Part shown: one piece after another, positions 24,722-33,166 of the stretch
How positions within the stretch are numbered: position 1 is the stretch's first letter
Layout of the letters: every line of letters begins with the position of its first letter
Origin: Bacteroidota bacterium
GTDB taxonomy: Bacteria > Bacteroidota > Bacteroidia > Flavobacteriales_D > Sanyastnellaceae
NCBI GenBank assembly: GCA_027621555.1
Contig: JAQCBJ010000006.1
Coordinates: 1-64,000, forward strand
Direction: 5' to 3'
DNA: 64,000 nt
Notes under the pieces: generated by a model
Databases searched by the model: none
Told to the model about the DNA's origin: nothing
Seen by the model: only the letters and a program-made list of their open reading frames with translations
Made by a program: the position numbers and the translations under genes

Positions 24722-27127
24722 ATGCGGACGGGCTCGATTATCCTTTTTTGGATGTTGATAAGCCCTGTGTTTTGGGGCCAAAACACCCCGTCCTCGCCAC
24801 CCGATTCCGAGCCAGGTGAAGTGGTGGATTACGACGCGGACGACATTTATTTCTCGGTGGACAGCGGCCTCGGTTACCTCACCGGAAACGGCAGGGTGAT
24901 CAGCGGCTCCATGACCCTGACGGCTCACCGCATCGTCCTCAACCTCGACGACAACCTCGTTTGCGCCTACGGAAAGCGCGACAGCTTAGGGGCGTGGGTC
25001 GGACGTCCCGTCTTTCAGGACGGCCCTCAGTCCTTCAGCCAAGACCAGCTTTGCTACAACTTCGAAACGGGCAAAGGCCTGAGCCGGCACGCGGTCACCA
25101 CCGAACAGGACATCGTGTTTCACGCGGACCGCGCCAAGCGCCAGCCCGACGAAACCGTCCACGTTCGAAACGGCAAATTCACCACCTGCGACGCCGACAA
25201 CCCGCACTTCCATTTCCACCTCACGAAGGCCATCATGGTGCCCAACGAGAAGGTGGTCAGCGGCCCGCTCTACTTGAAGTTCCGCAAGATTCCGACGCCG
25301 CTTGCCCTGCCTTTTGGGTGGTTTCCCCTCCAGCGCGAGAAGCAAAACCAAGGCGTGCTGTTGCCGGGCTACGGCGACGGGGGGAACCTGGGGTTCTTCC
25401 TCAAGGACCTTGGGTACTACATGCCGCTGGGGGAGCATTGGGACGCCAAACTCCTGACCGACATCTACACCGGCGGCAGCTGGGCGGCTCGCGTCGGATC
25501 GAACTACAAGTACCGCTACCGAAGCTCGGGGTCGTTCAGCGTGAGCTTTCAGCGCCAGAGGCAGGGGTTTGCGGGGACGCCGGGGTTTGGGTTGTCGAAC
25601 AACTTTTTCGTGCGCTGGAACCACAGCCAAGACCCACGAGCGCGTCCCAACTCCAGGTTCAATGCCTCGGTCAACTTCGGCTCGTCGGGCAACTTTCAGC
25701 AGAACCTGAACAGCTCGCAGGAAGAGTACCTCTCCAACACGTTTCAATCGAGCTTGCAGTGGACGGCCAACGTTCCACGCACCCCGTTCTCAACGAACAT
25801 CAGCGCGCGCCACAGTCAAAACTCGCTGACCGGAAACGTGCAGCTTACGTTGCCTTCTTTGTCCATCAACATGCAGCGCACCAGCCTCGCCAAATTGATG
25901 GGCATTCAGGTTGGGCGGTCGTCCTTTCTCGACGGCCTCGCGGTGACGTACAGCAGCCAAATGGAGAACACGATTCAGGCTCCGGACAGCGTATTTGGGG
26001 CGCAGGATTGGTCTTCTTTGAGGGTTCGTAATGGTTTGAAGCACAAGGTGAAGTTGTCTTCAAGTTCAAGTGTTGGTTTCGTTTCAATCGCCCCCACATT
26101 CACCTACGATCAGTTCGATTCGTTCGATGCCTTGAACGTGTCGGAGGTGCAAGTCACCCCCGATTCTACCTCTTTCCTGACCGACACCTTGAGCGGATTC
26201 CAAACCACCAACGAATGGCGCTTGGGCGTGTCGGCGAGCACGCGATTCTATGGCCTCTTCAACGTGCCTGGCCAAAGCCGCGTGAAAGCCGTTCGCCACG
26301 TCCTCTCCCCGAGCGTCGGGCTGAGCTACAATCCGGAGCGCATGCGCGAGCAAAGCCTCGTCACGGACGCCGGTGAGGTGGGGTGGAACCCTTACGCCCT
26401 CGGCCGCTACGTGCCCAACGACTTGCGTGAAGCGGGGTCCCTTAATTTCAGCTTGTCCCAGAACGTCGAGGCCAAAATCGCGGACCGCGAAACCGGCGAC
26501 CTCCGCAAGGTCAAGATCCTCGACAACCTCGCCACGTCCGGCAGCTACAACTTTGTGGCCGATTCGCTCCAGCTTTCCGATTTCCAGACGCGCGCGTTCA
26601 CGAACCTGTTCAACCGGGTCAACGTCAACGTGAATGCCACGCACACTGCCTACGCCCGGGATTCGGTGACGGGAGGCATGGTCGACACCTACCTTGCTTC
26701 GCAGGGCGGAGGCCTCGTTCGGCTCAAGCGCGTGACCGGCGCGGTCGGCACCAGCTTCCAGTCGGCGTCCGAAGCGGCCACCCCGTGGAACCTGCGTCTG
26801 GATTACAACGTCAACTTGGCGCGTCAATGGGCCCCAGACCTCGCCCGCGACACCAGTGCGGTGACCCACGCTCTGACGGCCCGAGGAAGCGTCAATGTGA
26901 TGAAGCGCTACAAGGTGGACGTGACCACAGGGTACGACGTGGCGCGTGGCGAATTCACGCCCACCAACTTGAACCTGTACGTGGATTTGCACTGCTGGGA
27001 ACTCTCCTTCAACTGGATTCCCTTCGGGGTGCGGCAGAGCTTTTCGCTCCGTTTGAACGTGAAGTCCGCCCTCTTGCGCGACCTCAAAATCGAGGCCCGA
27101 GGGGCGGACGGCAAGCTGCTCTTCTGA
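24722..27127 (+). CDS. lptD: LPS-assembly outer-membrane protein LptD-like
   Basis: An 801-residue protein with a signal peptide (ends VFWGQ), an OstA/LptA-like beta-jellyroll (about residues 40-190, DDIYFSVDSGLGYLTGNGRV) and a long beta-barrel rich in alternating aromatic strands. This matches the Bacteroidota 'putative LPS assembly protein LptD' class. It inserts lipopolysaccharide into the outer leaflet with LptE. I chose ATG 24722 for the signal peptide. ATG 24680 in the same frame is an alternative and shares a CATG with the amidase start. Confidence 0.85.
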   Translation: MRTGSIILFWMLISPVFWGQNTPSSPPDSEPGEVVDYDADDIYFSVDSGLGYLTGNGRVISGSMTLTAHRIVLNLDDNLVCAYGKRDSLGAWVGRPVFQDGPQSFSQDQLCYNFETGKGLSRHAVTTEQDIVFHADRAKRQPDETVHVRNGKFTTCDADNPHFHFHLTKAIMVPNEKVVSGPLYLKFRKIPTPLALPFGWFPLQREKQNQGVLLPGYGDGGNLGFFLKDLGYYMPLGEHWDAKLLTDIYTGGSWAARVGSNYKYRYRSSGSFSVSFQRQRQGFAGTPGFGLSNNFFVRWNHSQDPRARPNSRFNASVNFGSSGNFQQNLNSSQEEYLSNTFQSSLQWTANVPRTPFSTNISARHSQNSLTGNVQLTLPSLSINMQRTSLAKLMGIQVGRSSFLDGLAVTYSSQMENTIQAPDSVFGAQDWSSLRVRNGLKHKVKLSSSSSVGFVSIAPTFTYDQFDSFDALNVSEVQVTPDSTSFLTDTLSGFQTTNEWRLGVSASTRFYGLFNVPGQSRVKAVRHVLSPSVGLSYNPERMREQSLVTDAGEVGWNPYALGRYVPNDLREAGSLNFSLSQNVEAKIADRETGDLRKVKILDNLATSGSYNFVADSLQLSDFQTRAFTNLFNRVNVNVNATHTAYARDSVTGGMVDTYLASQGGGLVRLKRVTGAVGTSFQSASEAATPWNLRLDYNVNLARQWAPDLARDTSAVTHALTARGSVNVMKRYKVDVTTGYDVARGEFTPTNLNLYVDLHCWELSFNWIPFGVRQSFSLRLNVKSALLRDLKIEARGADGKLLF

Positions 27128-27155
27128 CCGGTTTCGCGCCCGGCCTGGCGACGAC

Positions 27156-27323
27156 CTACGACCGCGCGTACCAGCGGTAGAGCATCACCGCCAAGCACAC
27201 CAAAAACGCCAAGAAACTGATCTTGTTGATGCCGTGCATCATGCGCAAATTGATCCCCGCCTCCTTGTCCTTCTTGAACAGGTTGATGGGATTGATGTAG
27301 TACAAGAACTTCTTGAAAAACAT
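27156..27323 (-). CDS. DUF6728-type small membrane protein
   Basis: A 55-residue gene. It encodes a basic N-terminus (MFFKKFLYYINPINLFKK), the segment GINLRMMHGINKIS and one membrane helix (ISFLAFLVCLAVMLY). The MHGINKIS phrase is what I recognise from the DUF6728 family of Bacteroidota. It starts 18 bases after the ridA stop on the same strand, so the two are probably co-transcribed. The function is unknown. Confidence 0.8.
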   Translation of the reverse strand: MFFKKFLYYINPINLFKKDKEAGINLRMMHGINKISFLAFLVCLAVMLYRWYARS

Positions 27324-27341
27324 GTTCTTGGTGTTTTTAGG

Positions 27342-27722
27342 TTAAACCTTTTGTGCAATCATGGAAATCTCCACGCGCGCCCCTTTGGGAAGGGCTTTCA
27401 CCGCCACTGCTTCGCGCGCAGGGAACGGTTGGGGCATGGCCTCGCGGTAGGCGGAATCCATGGCGGCGTAGTCGTCCATCGTCGTCAAGAAAACCGACGC
27501 CTTAACCACGTTGTTCAAGTCGAGCCCGGCAGCCTGGAGAATGGCCTGTGCGTTTCGGATGCATTGCGCCGTTGCCGCTTCCATCGGCTCGGCGATCAGG
27601 GTTCCCGTGGCAGGGTCGAGCGGAATCTGGCCGCTGACGAACACGAGCCCGCCCGCTTCCACGGCTTGGCTGTAGGCGGCCACAGGTTGCGCGGCCTTGT
27701 CGGTGTCGATGCGTGAAGACAT
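27342..27722 (-). CDS. ridA: RidA-family enamine/imine deaminase
   Basis: A 126-residue trimeric enzyme that hydrolyses reactive 2-aminoacrylate and related imines formed by PLP enzymes. Family features are FVSGQIPLDPATG near 28-40, the FLTTMDDY block and PAREAVAVKALPKGARVEI, in which the arginine before VEI is the substrate-binding residue. A TAGATTTG box lies 22 bases upstream. It is followed by the DUF6728 gene. Confidence 0.94.
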   Translation of the reverse strand: MSSRIDTDKAAQPVAAYSQAVEAGGLVFVSGQIPLDPATGTLIAEPMEAATAQCIRNAQAILQAAGLDLNNVVKASVFLTTMDDYAAMDSAYREAMPQPFPAREAVAVKALPKGARVEISMIAQKV

Positions 27723-27726
27723 GAGG

Positions 27727-27734
27727 TACTTTTG
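27727..27734 (+). promoter_or_regulatory. trpG-like gene -7 box
   Basis: TACTTTTG is a perfect TAnnTTTG match, 24 bases before the ATG at 27759. It faces the ridA box across ten bases. Confidence 0.55.
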
Positions 27735-27744
27735 TGAGGGTGAC

Positions 27745-27752
27745 CAAATCTA
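27745..27752 (-). promoter_or_regulatory. ridA -7 box
   Basis: Minus-strand TAGATTTG is a perfect TAnnTTTG match, 22 bases before the ridA start, in face-to-face orientation with the opposing promoter. Confidence 0.55.
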
Positions 27753-27758
27753 CACCCC

Positions 27759-28397
27759 ATGCGCATCACCTTGTTCGACAACCACGATTCCTTCACCTGG
27801 AACCTCGCCCACGATTTGGAGCGGGAAGGGGTGCACGTGACCGTGGTGCGCGCCGGAGAGTGGTCCGACGACGTGTGGGCCCAAACCGACGCCCTCGTCC
27901 TTTCTCCCGGCCCAGGATTGCCCCAGGAACATCTCCAGCTCATGGGAGTCGTTCAGGTGGCCCTGAAGCGCCGCGTGCCGGTCCTCGGGGTGTGCCTTGG
28001 CATGCAGGCCTTGGCGTTGCACTTTGGGGCGACCCTGCGCAACCTCGACGCGCCGCTTCATGGACGCAGCACCGAGATCACGTGGTCCCTCAAGGGGGTG
28101 GAAACGGCTCCTTTGGCCAGCATGTGGGAAGAGCTGGGCAGTCCGACTCACGTGGGGCATTACCACAGCTGGGTGGTGGACGAGGCCGCGTTGCCGAGCG
28201 ACTTGCATGTGAACGCCCGCAACAGTCAGGGTTTTCCCATGGCGTTTCTCCACGGTTCCCTGCCCGTTGCGGGCGTTCAGTTTCATCCGGAGTCGGTGCT
28301 TACGCCCGAAGGCCAAACCCTGCTCCGGGGCTGGATTTCAGCGGCTCAACGCTGTTTGGCCATCTCGGCCTCAAACGTCTCTTTGAACTTCTCGTAG
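27759..28397 (+). CDS. Class I glutamine amidotransferase, anthranilate/aminodeoxychorismate synthase component II
   Basis: Supplies ammonia from glutamine to a chorismate-using partner (TrpE or PabB). The 212 residues include SPGPGLP, the nucleophile elbow GVCLGMQ (Cys near 80) and HPESVLTPEG with the catalytic His-Glu pair. No trpE or pabB lies in the window, so tryptophan or folate cannot be decided. The 20-residue tail after GWIS is unusual and overlaps the convergent lipoprotein gene by 52 bases. Confidence 0.85.
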   Translation: MRITLFDNHDSFTWNLAHDLEREGVHVTVVRAGEWSDDVWAQTDALVLSPGPGLPQEHLQLMGVVQVALKRRVPVLGVCLGMQALALHFGATLRNLDAPLHGRSTEITWSLKGVETAPLASMWEELGSPTHVGHYHSWVVDEAALPSDLHVNARNSQGFPMAFLHGSLPVAGVQFHPESVLTPEGQTLLRGWISAAQRCLAISASNVSLNFS

Positions 28398-28915
28398 TTG
28401 TATTCCGCCTTGATGCGCTCGTCCTGAGACAGGCGCTCGTTGTACTTCGACACGAGTTCGGACGCCGACAGCTCCACGGACATGTAGCTCACGTAGGTTC
28501 CGTCGGTTTTTTGCGTCAAGCGGTCGCATGCCGTGATGGCGCCAGAGAGCATTTGGTCCACGACGGTCTTCGCCATGTCGTTGAACGTCTCCGTGACTTC
28601 CTCCTTGTTGTTGAATTTGGTGCTGTTCACGTAGTTGTCTGACACGATTTGAACCGTGGCGTTGATCGAACGGGCAAGCTTGGCTTCCGCGTTGGAACGG
28701 GCAATTTTCTTGGCGGTCTCGCGGCTCATGCTCTGGCCGGTGGCGGAAGCGCGGAACGTGTTCTTGTCGCTCTTGTACTCTTCGCCCCCGCAGTATTCGA
28801 GGATTTCAATTTCACCGGCTTGCTTGGGGGTGACACCTTTGTTGGAATTGCAGCTGGCCAAAGCGAACACCAGGGCCGCCGTGCTTGCCGCGAAAACGGA
28901 GATTCGAAGTTTCAT
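28346..28915 (-). CDS. LPP20-like lipoprotein
   Basis: A 189-residue lipoprotein with signal MKLRISVFAASTAALVFALASC and lipobox cysteine at residue 22. The body has an LPP20/FlgP-like pattern: SMSRETAKKIARSNAEAKLARSI followed by TFNDMAKTVVDQMLSGA. It is the last gene of a three-lipoprotein run. Its 3' end is antisense to the tail of the amidotransferase gene. It is likely to be anchored in the outer membrane. The function is unknown. Confidence 0.72.
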   Translation of the reverse strand: MKLRISVFAASTAALVFALASCNSNKGVTPKQAGEIEILEYCGGEEYKSDKNTFRASATGQSMSRETAKKIARSNAEAKLARSINATVQIVSDNYVNSTKFNNKEEVTETFNDMAKTVVDQMLSGAITACDRLTQKTDGTYVSYMSVELSASELVSKYNERLSQDERIKAEYNYEKFKETFEAEMAKQR

Positions 28916-28932
28916 GTGAATTGGTTTTTGAC

Positions 28933-28940
28933 CGAATGTA
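28933..28940 (-). promoter_or_regulatory. Possible internal promoter box of the third lipoprotein gene
   Basis: Minus-strand TACATTCG is one base off TAnnTTTG, 17 bases before the start at 28915. It is weak evidence for separate transcription. Confidence 0.3.
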
Positions 28941-28962
28941 AGATTTCTCAGGAAGATTCTTT

Positions 28963-30333
28963 TCAGAAACCGTGCCAAAGTCGAATTAAGGCAGGGACAA
29001 AGTCGGACTCGATTTCCTCGGAGGCCTTGCCGTACGCCACATCAGTGGCACGCGGAAGGTCCATTTGAATGCCTTTGATGCGGGTCAGGGTTTGGGTGAA
29101 AATGGACGCCCCGGCCCGGTTCGTGACGGTCCCCACGACGTCCATGTACACGGTGATGAAGCCTTGGCCTTGGCCTCCGGGACGGGCATCGGCTTGTAGC
29201 GTCAGCACCATGTCTGCATCGGCGTCCGGGCCGAGGACTTTCACGTTCGCACGTTGAAGGGCTTGCTGCACAGCGGGGCTGAGCACCGCTTGGTCCCGCG
29301 TTTTGCCAAACGCACGCTCCTCGACGCGCAACGCCACTTCGATGGGCGCCAACGTCACGTCGACGCGAAGCGGTGCCGCCTGCAATCCCTCGGCGGCCTG
29401 CCGGAACGGGTGGGCGAGGGGCAGGCCACGGACAAACGCCTTGGGGTCCACCCGAACTTCGAGGCTGGTTGCGGTTTTGCCAGGCTCGAATTTCTCGAGG
29501 ACGATTGTGGCCTGGCCCCGCGCGTCGGTGACGGCTTCGCCTCGGGTAGGCAGGTCGCCGCGTTCGTAGCGGTACGTGAGGGTCACATTGGGGGCCGGGC
29601 GGCCGTCGAGCAGGGCAGTGACTTGGGCGGTGCCCCGAAACGCGTCCTCCACATGGAGGGTCAGGGTCGAGTCTGTAGCAGCCAACTGGAGGCCGGCGAT
29701 GCAGTCGTCGAGCATGCCCACAAGTTCTTCAGGGACGGCCGTCTCCGTGCCGTCGTCCGCGCGGTGAACCAAGGGTTTGTCCAGGAAGGGACGCAAGACG
29801 TCCAAACCGCGCACGGACGCGTCCACGGCTTGCTGGATCTGCGAAAGCGACCGGGCTTCCCGAGCGGAACTCAAGTGTCCCATGGCAAGGGCGAGTGCGG
29901 CTTGGCGTTTGGCTTCTTGAATGCGCGCGTGCTCGGCCTTGCTCAAGCGGTAGTACGCCAGCACCTCGGTCTCCGACGCGTACGTGTCCACGAGCTCAAA
30001 CCCCTCGAGGTCCTCGTTGGTCGTGCTCGCGGAATTGGATTTGAAGGATTCGGAAAGCCAGTCGTTGACCTGAAGAACGTTGACCGTCGAAGTGGATTGG
30101 ACTTTCACGCGGATTTCACGCGAAAGGTTGTCCAAGGCGTTTTGCTTGGCGACGGCGTCCGCGTCAAGCGGGTGTGCCGCTTTGGAGGCGGATCCGATGC
30201 CGATGTAGTAGCTAGGCTCAACAGGCGATTGCAATACCCAGCCCGGCACGAGTGCGGCGGCGTCTTTGGATCCGCTGCATCCCACCCAAAGGGCAGCGGA
30301 GATGAACGATATGGCAATCAACGCGGCACGCAT
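28963..30333 (-). CDS. LPP20-domain lipoprotein, large
   Basis: A 456-residue lipoprotein with its signal and lipobox ending VGCS (Cys19). Residues about 35-170 carry an LPP20-type region (YYIGIGSASKAAHPLDADAV, ALDNLSREIRVKVQSTSTV). The remainder is beta-rich, with a bacterial Ig-like or carboxypeptidase-regulatory stretch (VTDARGQATIVLEKF) and a final alpha/beta domain. It starts four bases after the CsgG-like gene, so it is in the same operon. It is likely to be an outer-membrane assembly or stress protein, with no specific role known. Confidence 0.75.
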   Translation of the reverse strand: MRAALIAISFISAALWVGCSGSKDAAALVPGWVLQSPVEPSYYIGIGSASKAAHPLDADAVAKQNALDNLSREIRVKVQSTSTVNVLQVNDWLSESFKSNSASTTNEDLEGFELVDTYASETEVLAYYRLSKAEHARIQEAKRQAALALAMGHLSSAREARSLSQIQQAVDASVRGLDVLRPFLDKPLVHRADDGTETAVPEELVGMLDDCIAGLQLAATDSTLTLHVEDAFRGTAQVTALLDGRPAPNVTLTYRYERGDLPTRGEAVTDARGQATIVLEKFEPGKTATSLEVRVDPKAFVRGLPLAHPFRQAAEGLQAAPLRVDVTLAPIEVALRVEERAFGKTRDQAVLSPAVQQALQRANVKVLGPDADADMVLTLQADARPGGQGQGFITVYMDVVGTVTNRAGASIFTQTLTRIKGIQMDLPRATDVAYGKASEEIESDFVPALIRLWHGF

Positions 30334-30337
30334 GGAC

Positions 30338-31732
30338 TTAGGGGACGAGGGTCAAAAGTTCAGATTCGACGGCGGTTTGCATTTGGTTGGCCAACAGCTG
30401 TCCCGCTTCGTCGGTCAAGGCGTCTGCACCGCGGATGGCGCGACGGCCGTTGAGCAGTCGGTCACGCTCCGCACGTGCTGCCGATCCGGTTTGTGCGCCA
30501 GAATTGCCCCCGAGGTAGAACTTGGAGGTTACGCCGTCGTACTCGATGTAGCGAATGTTGTCCGAGGCCCTTCCGTACAACGTGTTGGAAGCCACGACTT
30601 CACCCGTGGTGGTCGAAATGAATTTGAACGTGCACGCGATGTCGACCGAGGCATCTTGGACAAATTCGCGGTACTGCACCTGTCGGTACTTCGTTTCCGT
30701 GTATTTCTTGCCTTCTTCGTTGACGCGCTCGACTTTGTATTGCTCGTAGCCCGTTTGGTAGCTCTTGGACAAGCGGCTCTGGCGGTGGTCGCAGGTGGTG
30801 ATGGTCGCCTTGAGCAGGGCCTTGGCGCCGAGGATGTTTCCGATTTCGACGTCTCCGCCCGAGGTGAGTCCGCTGAGGCCCATGCTCTGCTCCTGCAGGA
30901 TCAAGGCCAAACTTTCCCGATCGACCACCCGCAAGAAGGGGTCGTCGGAGCTCATGAGCGCCTGCTCAACGAGGGTTTGGATTTTCACCTCCAAGTTGAG
31001 GCGGCTCGAACCGTTCTTGAATTCCACAAGGGCCACGGTGAAGCGGCCGTCTTCCAACACTTGGGCAAGGCGTTCGGAGGCGTCTTTGTAGCCCGCGTCT
31101 GTGGCTGTGATGTCGGCAAATTCTTTGTGCGCTTCGCGGAATCGCTCCCCTTCTTGGGACGCCACGCCTCGACGGTAGCGGGGCTCGCAGAAGGCGACGT
31201 TGCGCAGGGCGGGGGCGTCTTGGTAAGTCGCATCGAGTTCGAGGATGGCGTCGAATTCGAGCAGGGCTTCGTCAAACATCTCCTGTTCGAGGAGGATGTT
31301 GGCTTGGCGGTACGACGCGTCGAGGAAGGCGTTTTTCACCGACTCGTACGTGGCGCGCTTGGCCTCGGGAAAGGCCAGATCTACGCCCACAGCCTCAAGT
31401 TTGCTGTCCCACGCTTCGGCGCGGTGCCAAGCGTCAAGGGCCGTCTCGCGTTGGTTGTACGCGACGGCTTCGTCGAAACTGGCAATGTGCTGGCCGAGCA
31501 CGATTTGGCCTGTGCGCTTGAGCCCCACCATCGCATCGATGTTGGTGGGCTTCTTCACCACCGCGGTGTAGTAGAGGTTGGCCGCCTGGTCCATGAGCCC
31601 GGCTTCTTCCATCTTGCCCGCGCGCTTGACGAAGGCTTTGGATCCGTTGCACCCGGGCAAGGTCCAGGTCAACACGCCACCCAAAAGGGCCAGTGAAACG
31701 AATTGAAGGAAGGAGGAAGTTGAAATTTTCAT
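30338..31732 (-). CDS. CsgG-like lipoprotein with TPR-type N-terminal half
   Basis: A 464-residue lipoprotein with signal peptide and lipobox LPGC. Residues about 35-235 are helical tetratricopeptide-like pairs (EEAGLMDQAANLYYTAVV, EMFDEALLEFDAIL). The region after RFTVALVEFKN has CsgG-family features: LRVVDRESLALILQEQSMGLSG, then IGNILGAKALLKATI. CsgG proteins form outer-membrane pores for curli, but no curli subunit genes are adjacent. The open frame runs upstream to 33349 without relevance. The true start is the ATG at 31732, after a TACCTTTC box. Confidence 0.75.
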   Translation of the reverse strand: MKISTSSFLQFVSLALLGGVLTWTLPGCNGSKAFVKRAGKMEEAGLMDQAANLYYTAVVKKPTNIDAMVGLKRTGQIVLGQHIASFDEAVAYNQRETALDAWHRAEAWDSKLEAVGVDLAFPEAKRATYESVKNAFLDASYRQANILLEQEMFDEALLEFDAILELDATYQDAPALRNVAFCEPRYRRGVASQEGERFREAHKEFADITATDAGYKDASERLAQVLEDGRFTVALVEFKNGSSRLNLEVKIQTLVEQALMSSDDPFLRVVDRESLALILQEQSMGLSGLTSGGDVEIGNILGAKALLKATITTCDHRQSRLSKSYQTGYEQYKVERVNEEGKKYTETKYRQVQYREFVQDASVDIACTFKFISTTTGEVVASNTLYGRASDNIRYIEYDGVTSKFYLGGNSGAQTGSAARAERDRLLNGRRAIRGADALTDEAGQLLANQMQTAVESELLTLVP

Positions 31733-31739
31733 GACAGTG

Positions 31740-31760
31740 CGAATCGAGATTCGAAAGGTA
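31740..31760 (-). promoter_or_regulatory. Lipoprotein-operon promoter with palindrome
   Basis: Minus-strand TACCTTTC (31753-31760) is a near-consensus -7 box. Just downstream in the direction of transcription is the inverted repeat CGAATC-GA-GATTCG (31740-31753), which covers the expected start site and could be an operator. Confidence 0.4.
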
Positions 31761-31804
31761 GTCATTCTCCTTTCAAGCAAGGGCCGTGCCAAAACCCATC
31801 GTGC

Positions 31805-31812
31805 TACCTTGC
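31805..31812 (+). promoter_or_regulatory. Weak -7-like box four bases before the saccharopine-reductase-like gene
   Basis: TACCTTGC differs from TAnnTTTG at the last two positions but ends exactly four bases before the ATG at 31817. Confidence 0.25.
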
Positions 31813-31816
31813 AGCC

Positions 31817-33166
31817 ATGACAAATCGGAAGGTGATTTTGGTGTTGGGAGCGGGCCGCAGCAGCTCGTCGCTCATTGCGCATTTGCTGGGCCAAGCGGAG
31901 GTTGAGGGGTGGGAAATCCACGTGGGTGATTTGAGCTTGGCGGCAGCGAAAGCCAAGGTGGGAAGCCACGCGTGTGGTGTGGCGTTTGCCTTGTCCGGGG
32001 AGGACAGCTCCGAACGGGACGCGCGCATTGCGTCGGCCGATTTGGTCATCAGCATGTTGCCCGCCTTCATGCACGTGGAGGTGGCGCGAGTGGCCATCGC
32101 CGCTGGGGTCAACGTCATCACGCCGAGCTACGTCTCTCCGGAGATGAAAGCTTTGGATGCCGAGGCACGCGCGGCTGGGGTCCTGGTCTTGAACGAACTC
32201 GGACTCGATCCCGGCATCGACCACATGAGCGCGATGCAGGTCATCGACGAGATACGGGCGAAGGGCGGTCGCATGGTCGGTTTTGCGTCGTATTGCGGCG
32301 GCCTGGTGGCTCCGGCCTCGGACGACAACCCATGGCACTACAAACTGAGCTGGAACCCCCGCAACGTGGTGCTGGCGGGGCAGGGAGGTTCCGCGACCTT
32401 CCTCGACCAAGGCCGTGTTCGCGTGGTGCCTCCGCACCGCACGTTCCAAACCCTGACGCCCATCGAAGTGGACGGACGTCCTTACGACGGGTACCCCAAT
32501 CGGGACTCGTTGGGGTACCGCGAACTGTACGGGTTGCACGACGTGGAGACGTTGGTGCGCGGCACGCTGCGCTGTGCCGGCTTCAGCTCCTCCTGGGACG
32601 TGCTTGTCCAGCTCGGCATGGTGCGCGACGACGCGACGCTGACGTGGGCCGAGGGCATCTCCTGGGCGGACTGGGCGCGGACGTTCTTGCCCGCGGATGC
32701 CGAGGTGGGGCGGACGGTGCGGGATGCCGTGCGGCACGTGACGGGCGCCGGCGAAGACGACCTGGACCGCCTCGCGTGGCTGGGCTTGTTTGACGAAGCG
32801 TCTGGCCCGGAACGCGTTACGGGAACCCCTGCCCAAATCGTCGAAGCCCTCGTGACCGTCAAATGGGTGCTGCGCCCTGAAGACCGCGACATGATTGTGA
32901 TGTGGCACCGCTTTGACTACGAATTCAATGGCGAGCGCAAAGCCCGTACGAGCAGCCTGTGCCTCGAAGGCAAGGACAGCGTGTTCACGGCGATGAGCGA
33001 CACCGTGGGGCTGCCCATGGCGCTTGCCGTGAAACCGCTTCTGAACGGGGAGTTTGGGACGACGGGTGTGGACGTGCCCATGTCGCGGACGTATTACGAG
33101 CCGCTTCTCAAGGGGCTGGAAGAACTGGGCATTCGCTTCGTCGAGCAAAAAATCGAAGTGGTGTGA
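31817..33166 (+). CDS. Saccharopine dehydrogenase (L-glutamate-forming)-like oxidoreductase
   Basis: A 449-residue NAD(P)-binding protein. It begins with a Rossmann fold ILVLGAGRSSSSL, contains NELGLDPGIDHMSAMQ, the family signature, and SYCGGLVAPASDDNPWHYKLSW. These mark the saccharopine reductase/Lys9 family of lysine degradation (or alpha-aminoadipate routes). No lysine-ketoglutarate reductase gene is adjacent. The next small gene overlaps its stop as TGATG. Confidence 0.85.
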   Translation: MTNRKVILVLGAGRSSSSLIAHLLGQAEVEGWEIHVGDLSLAAAKAKVGSHACGVAFALSGEDSSERDARIASADLVISMLPAFMHVEVARVAIAAGVNVITPSYVSPEMKALDAEARAAGVLVLNELGLDPGIDHMSAMQVIDEIRAKGGRMVGFASYCGGLVAPASDDNPWHYKLSWNPRNVVLAGQGGSATFLDQGRVRVVPPHRTFQTLTPIEVDGRPYDGYPNRDSLGYRELYGLHDVETLVRGTLRCAGFSSSWDVLVQLGMVRDDATLTWAEGISWADWARTFLPADAEVGRTVRDAVRHVTGAGEDDLDRLAWLGLFDEASGPERVTGTPAQIVEALVTVKWVLRPEDRDMIVMWHRFDYEFNGERKARTSSLCLEGKDSVFTAMSDTVGLPMALAVKPLLNGEFGTTGVDVPMSRTYYEPLLKGLEELGIRFVEQKIEVV

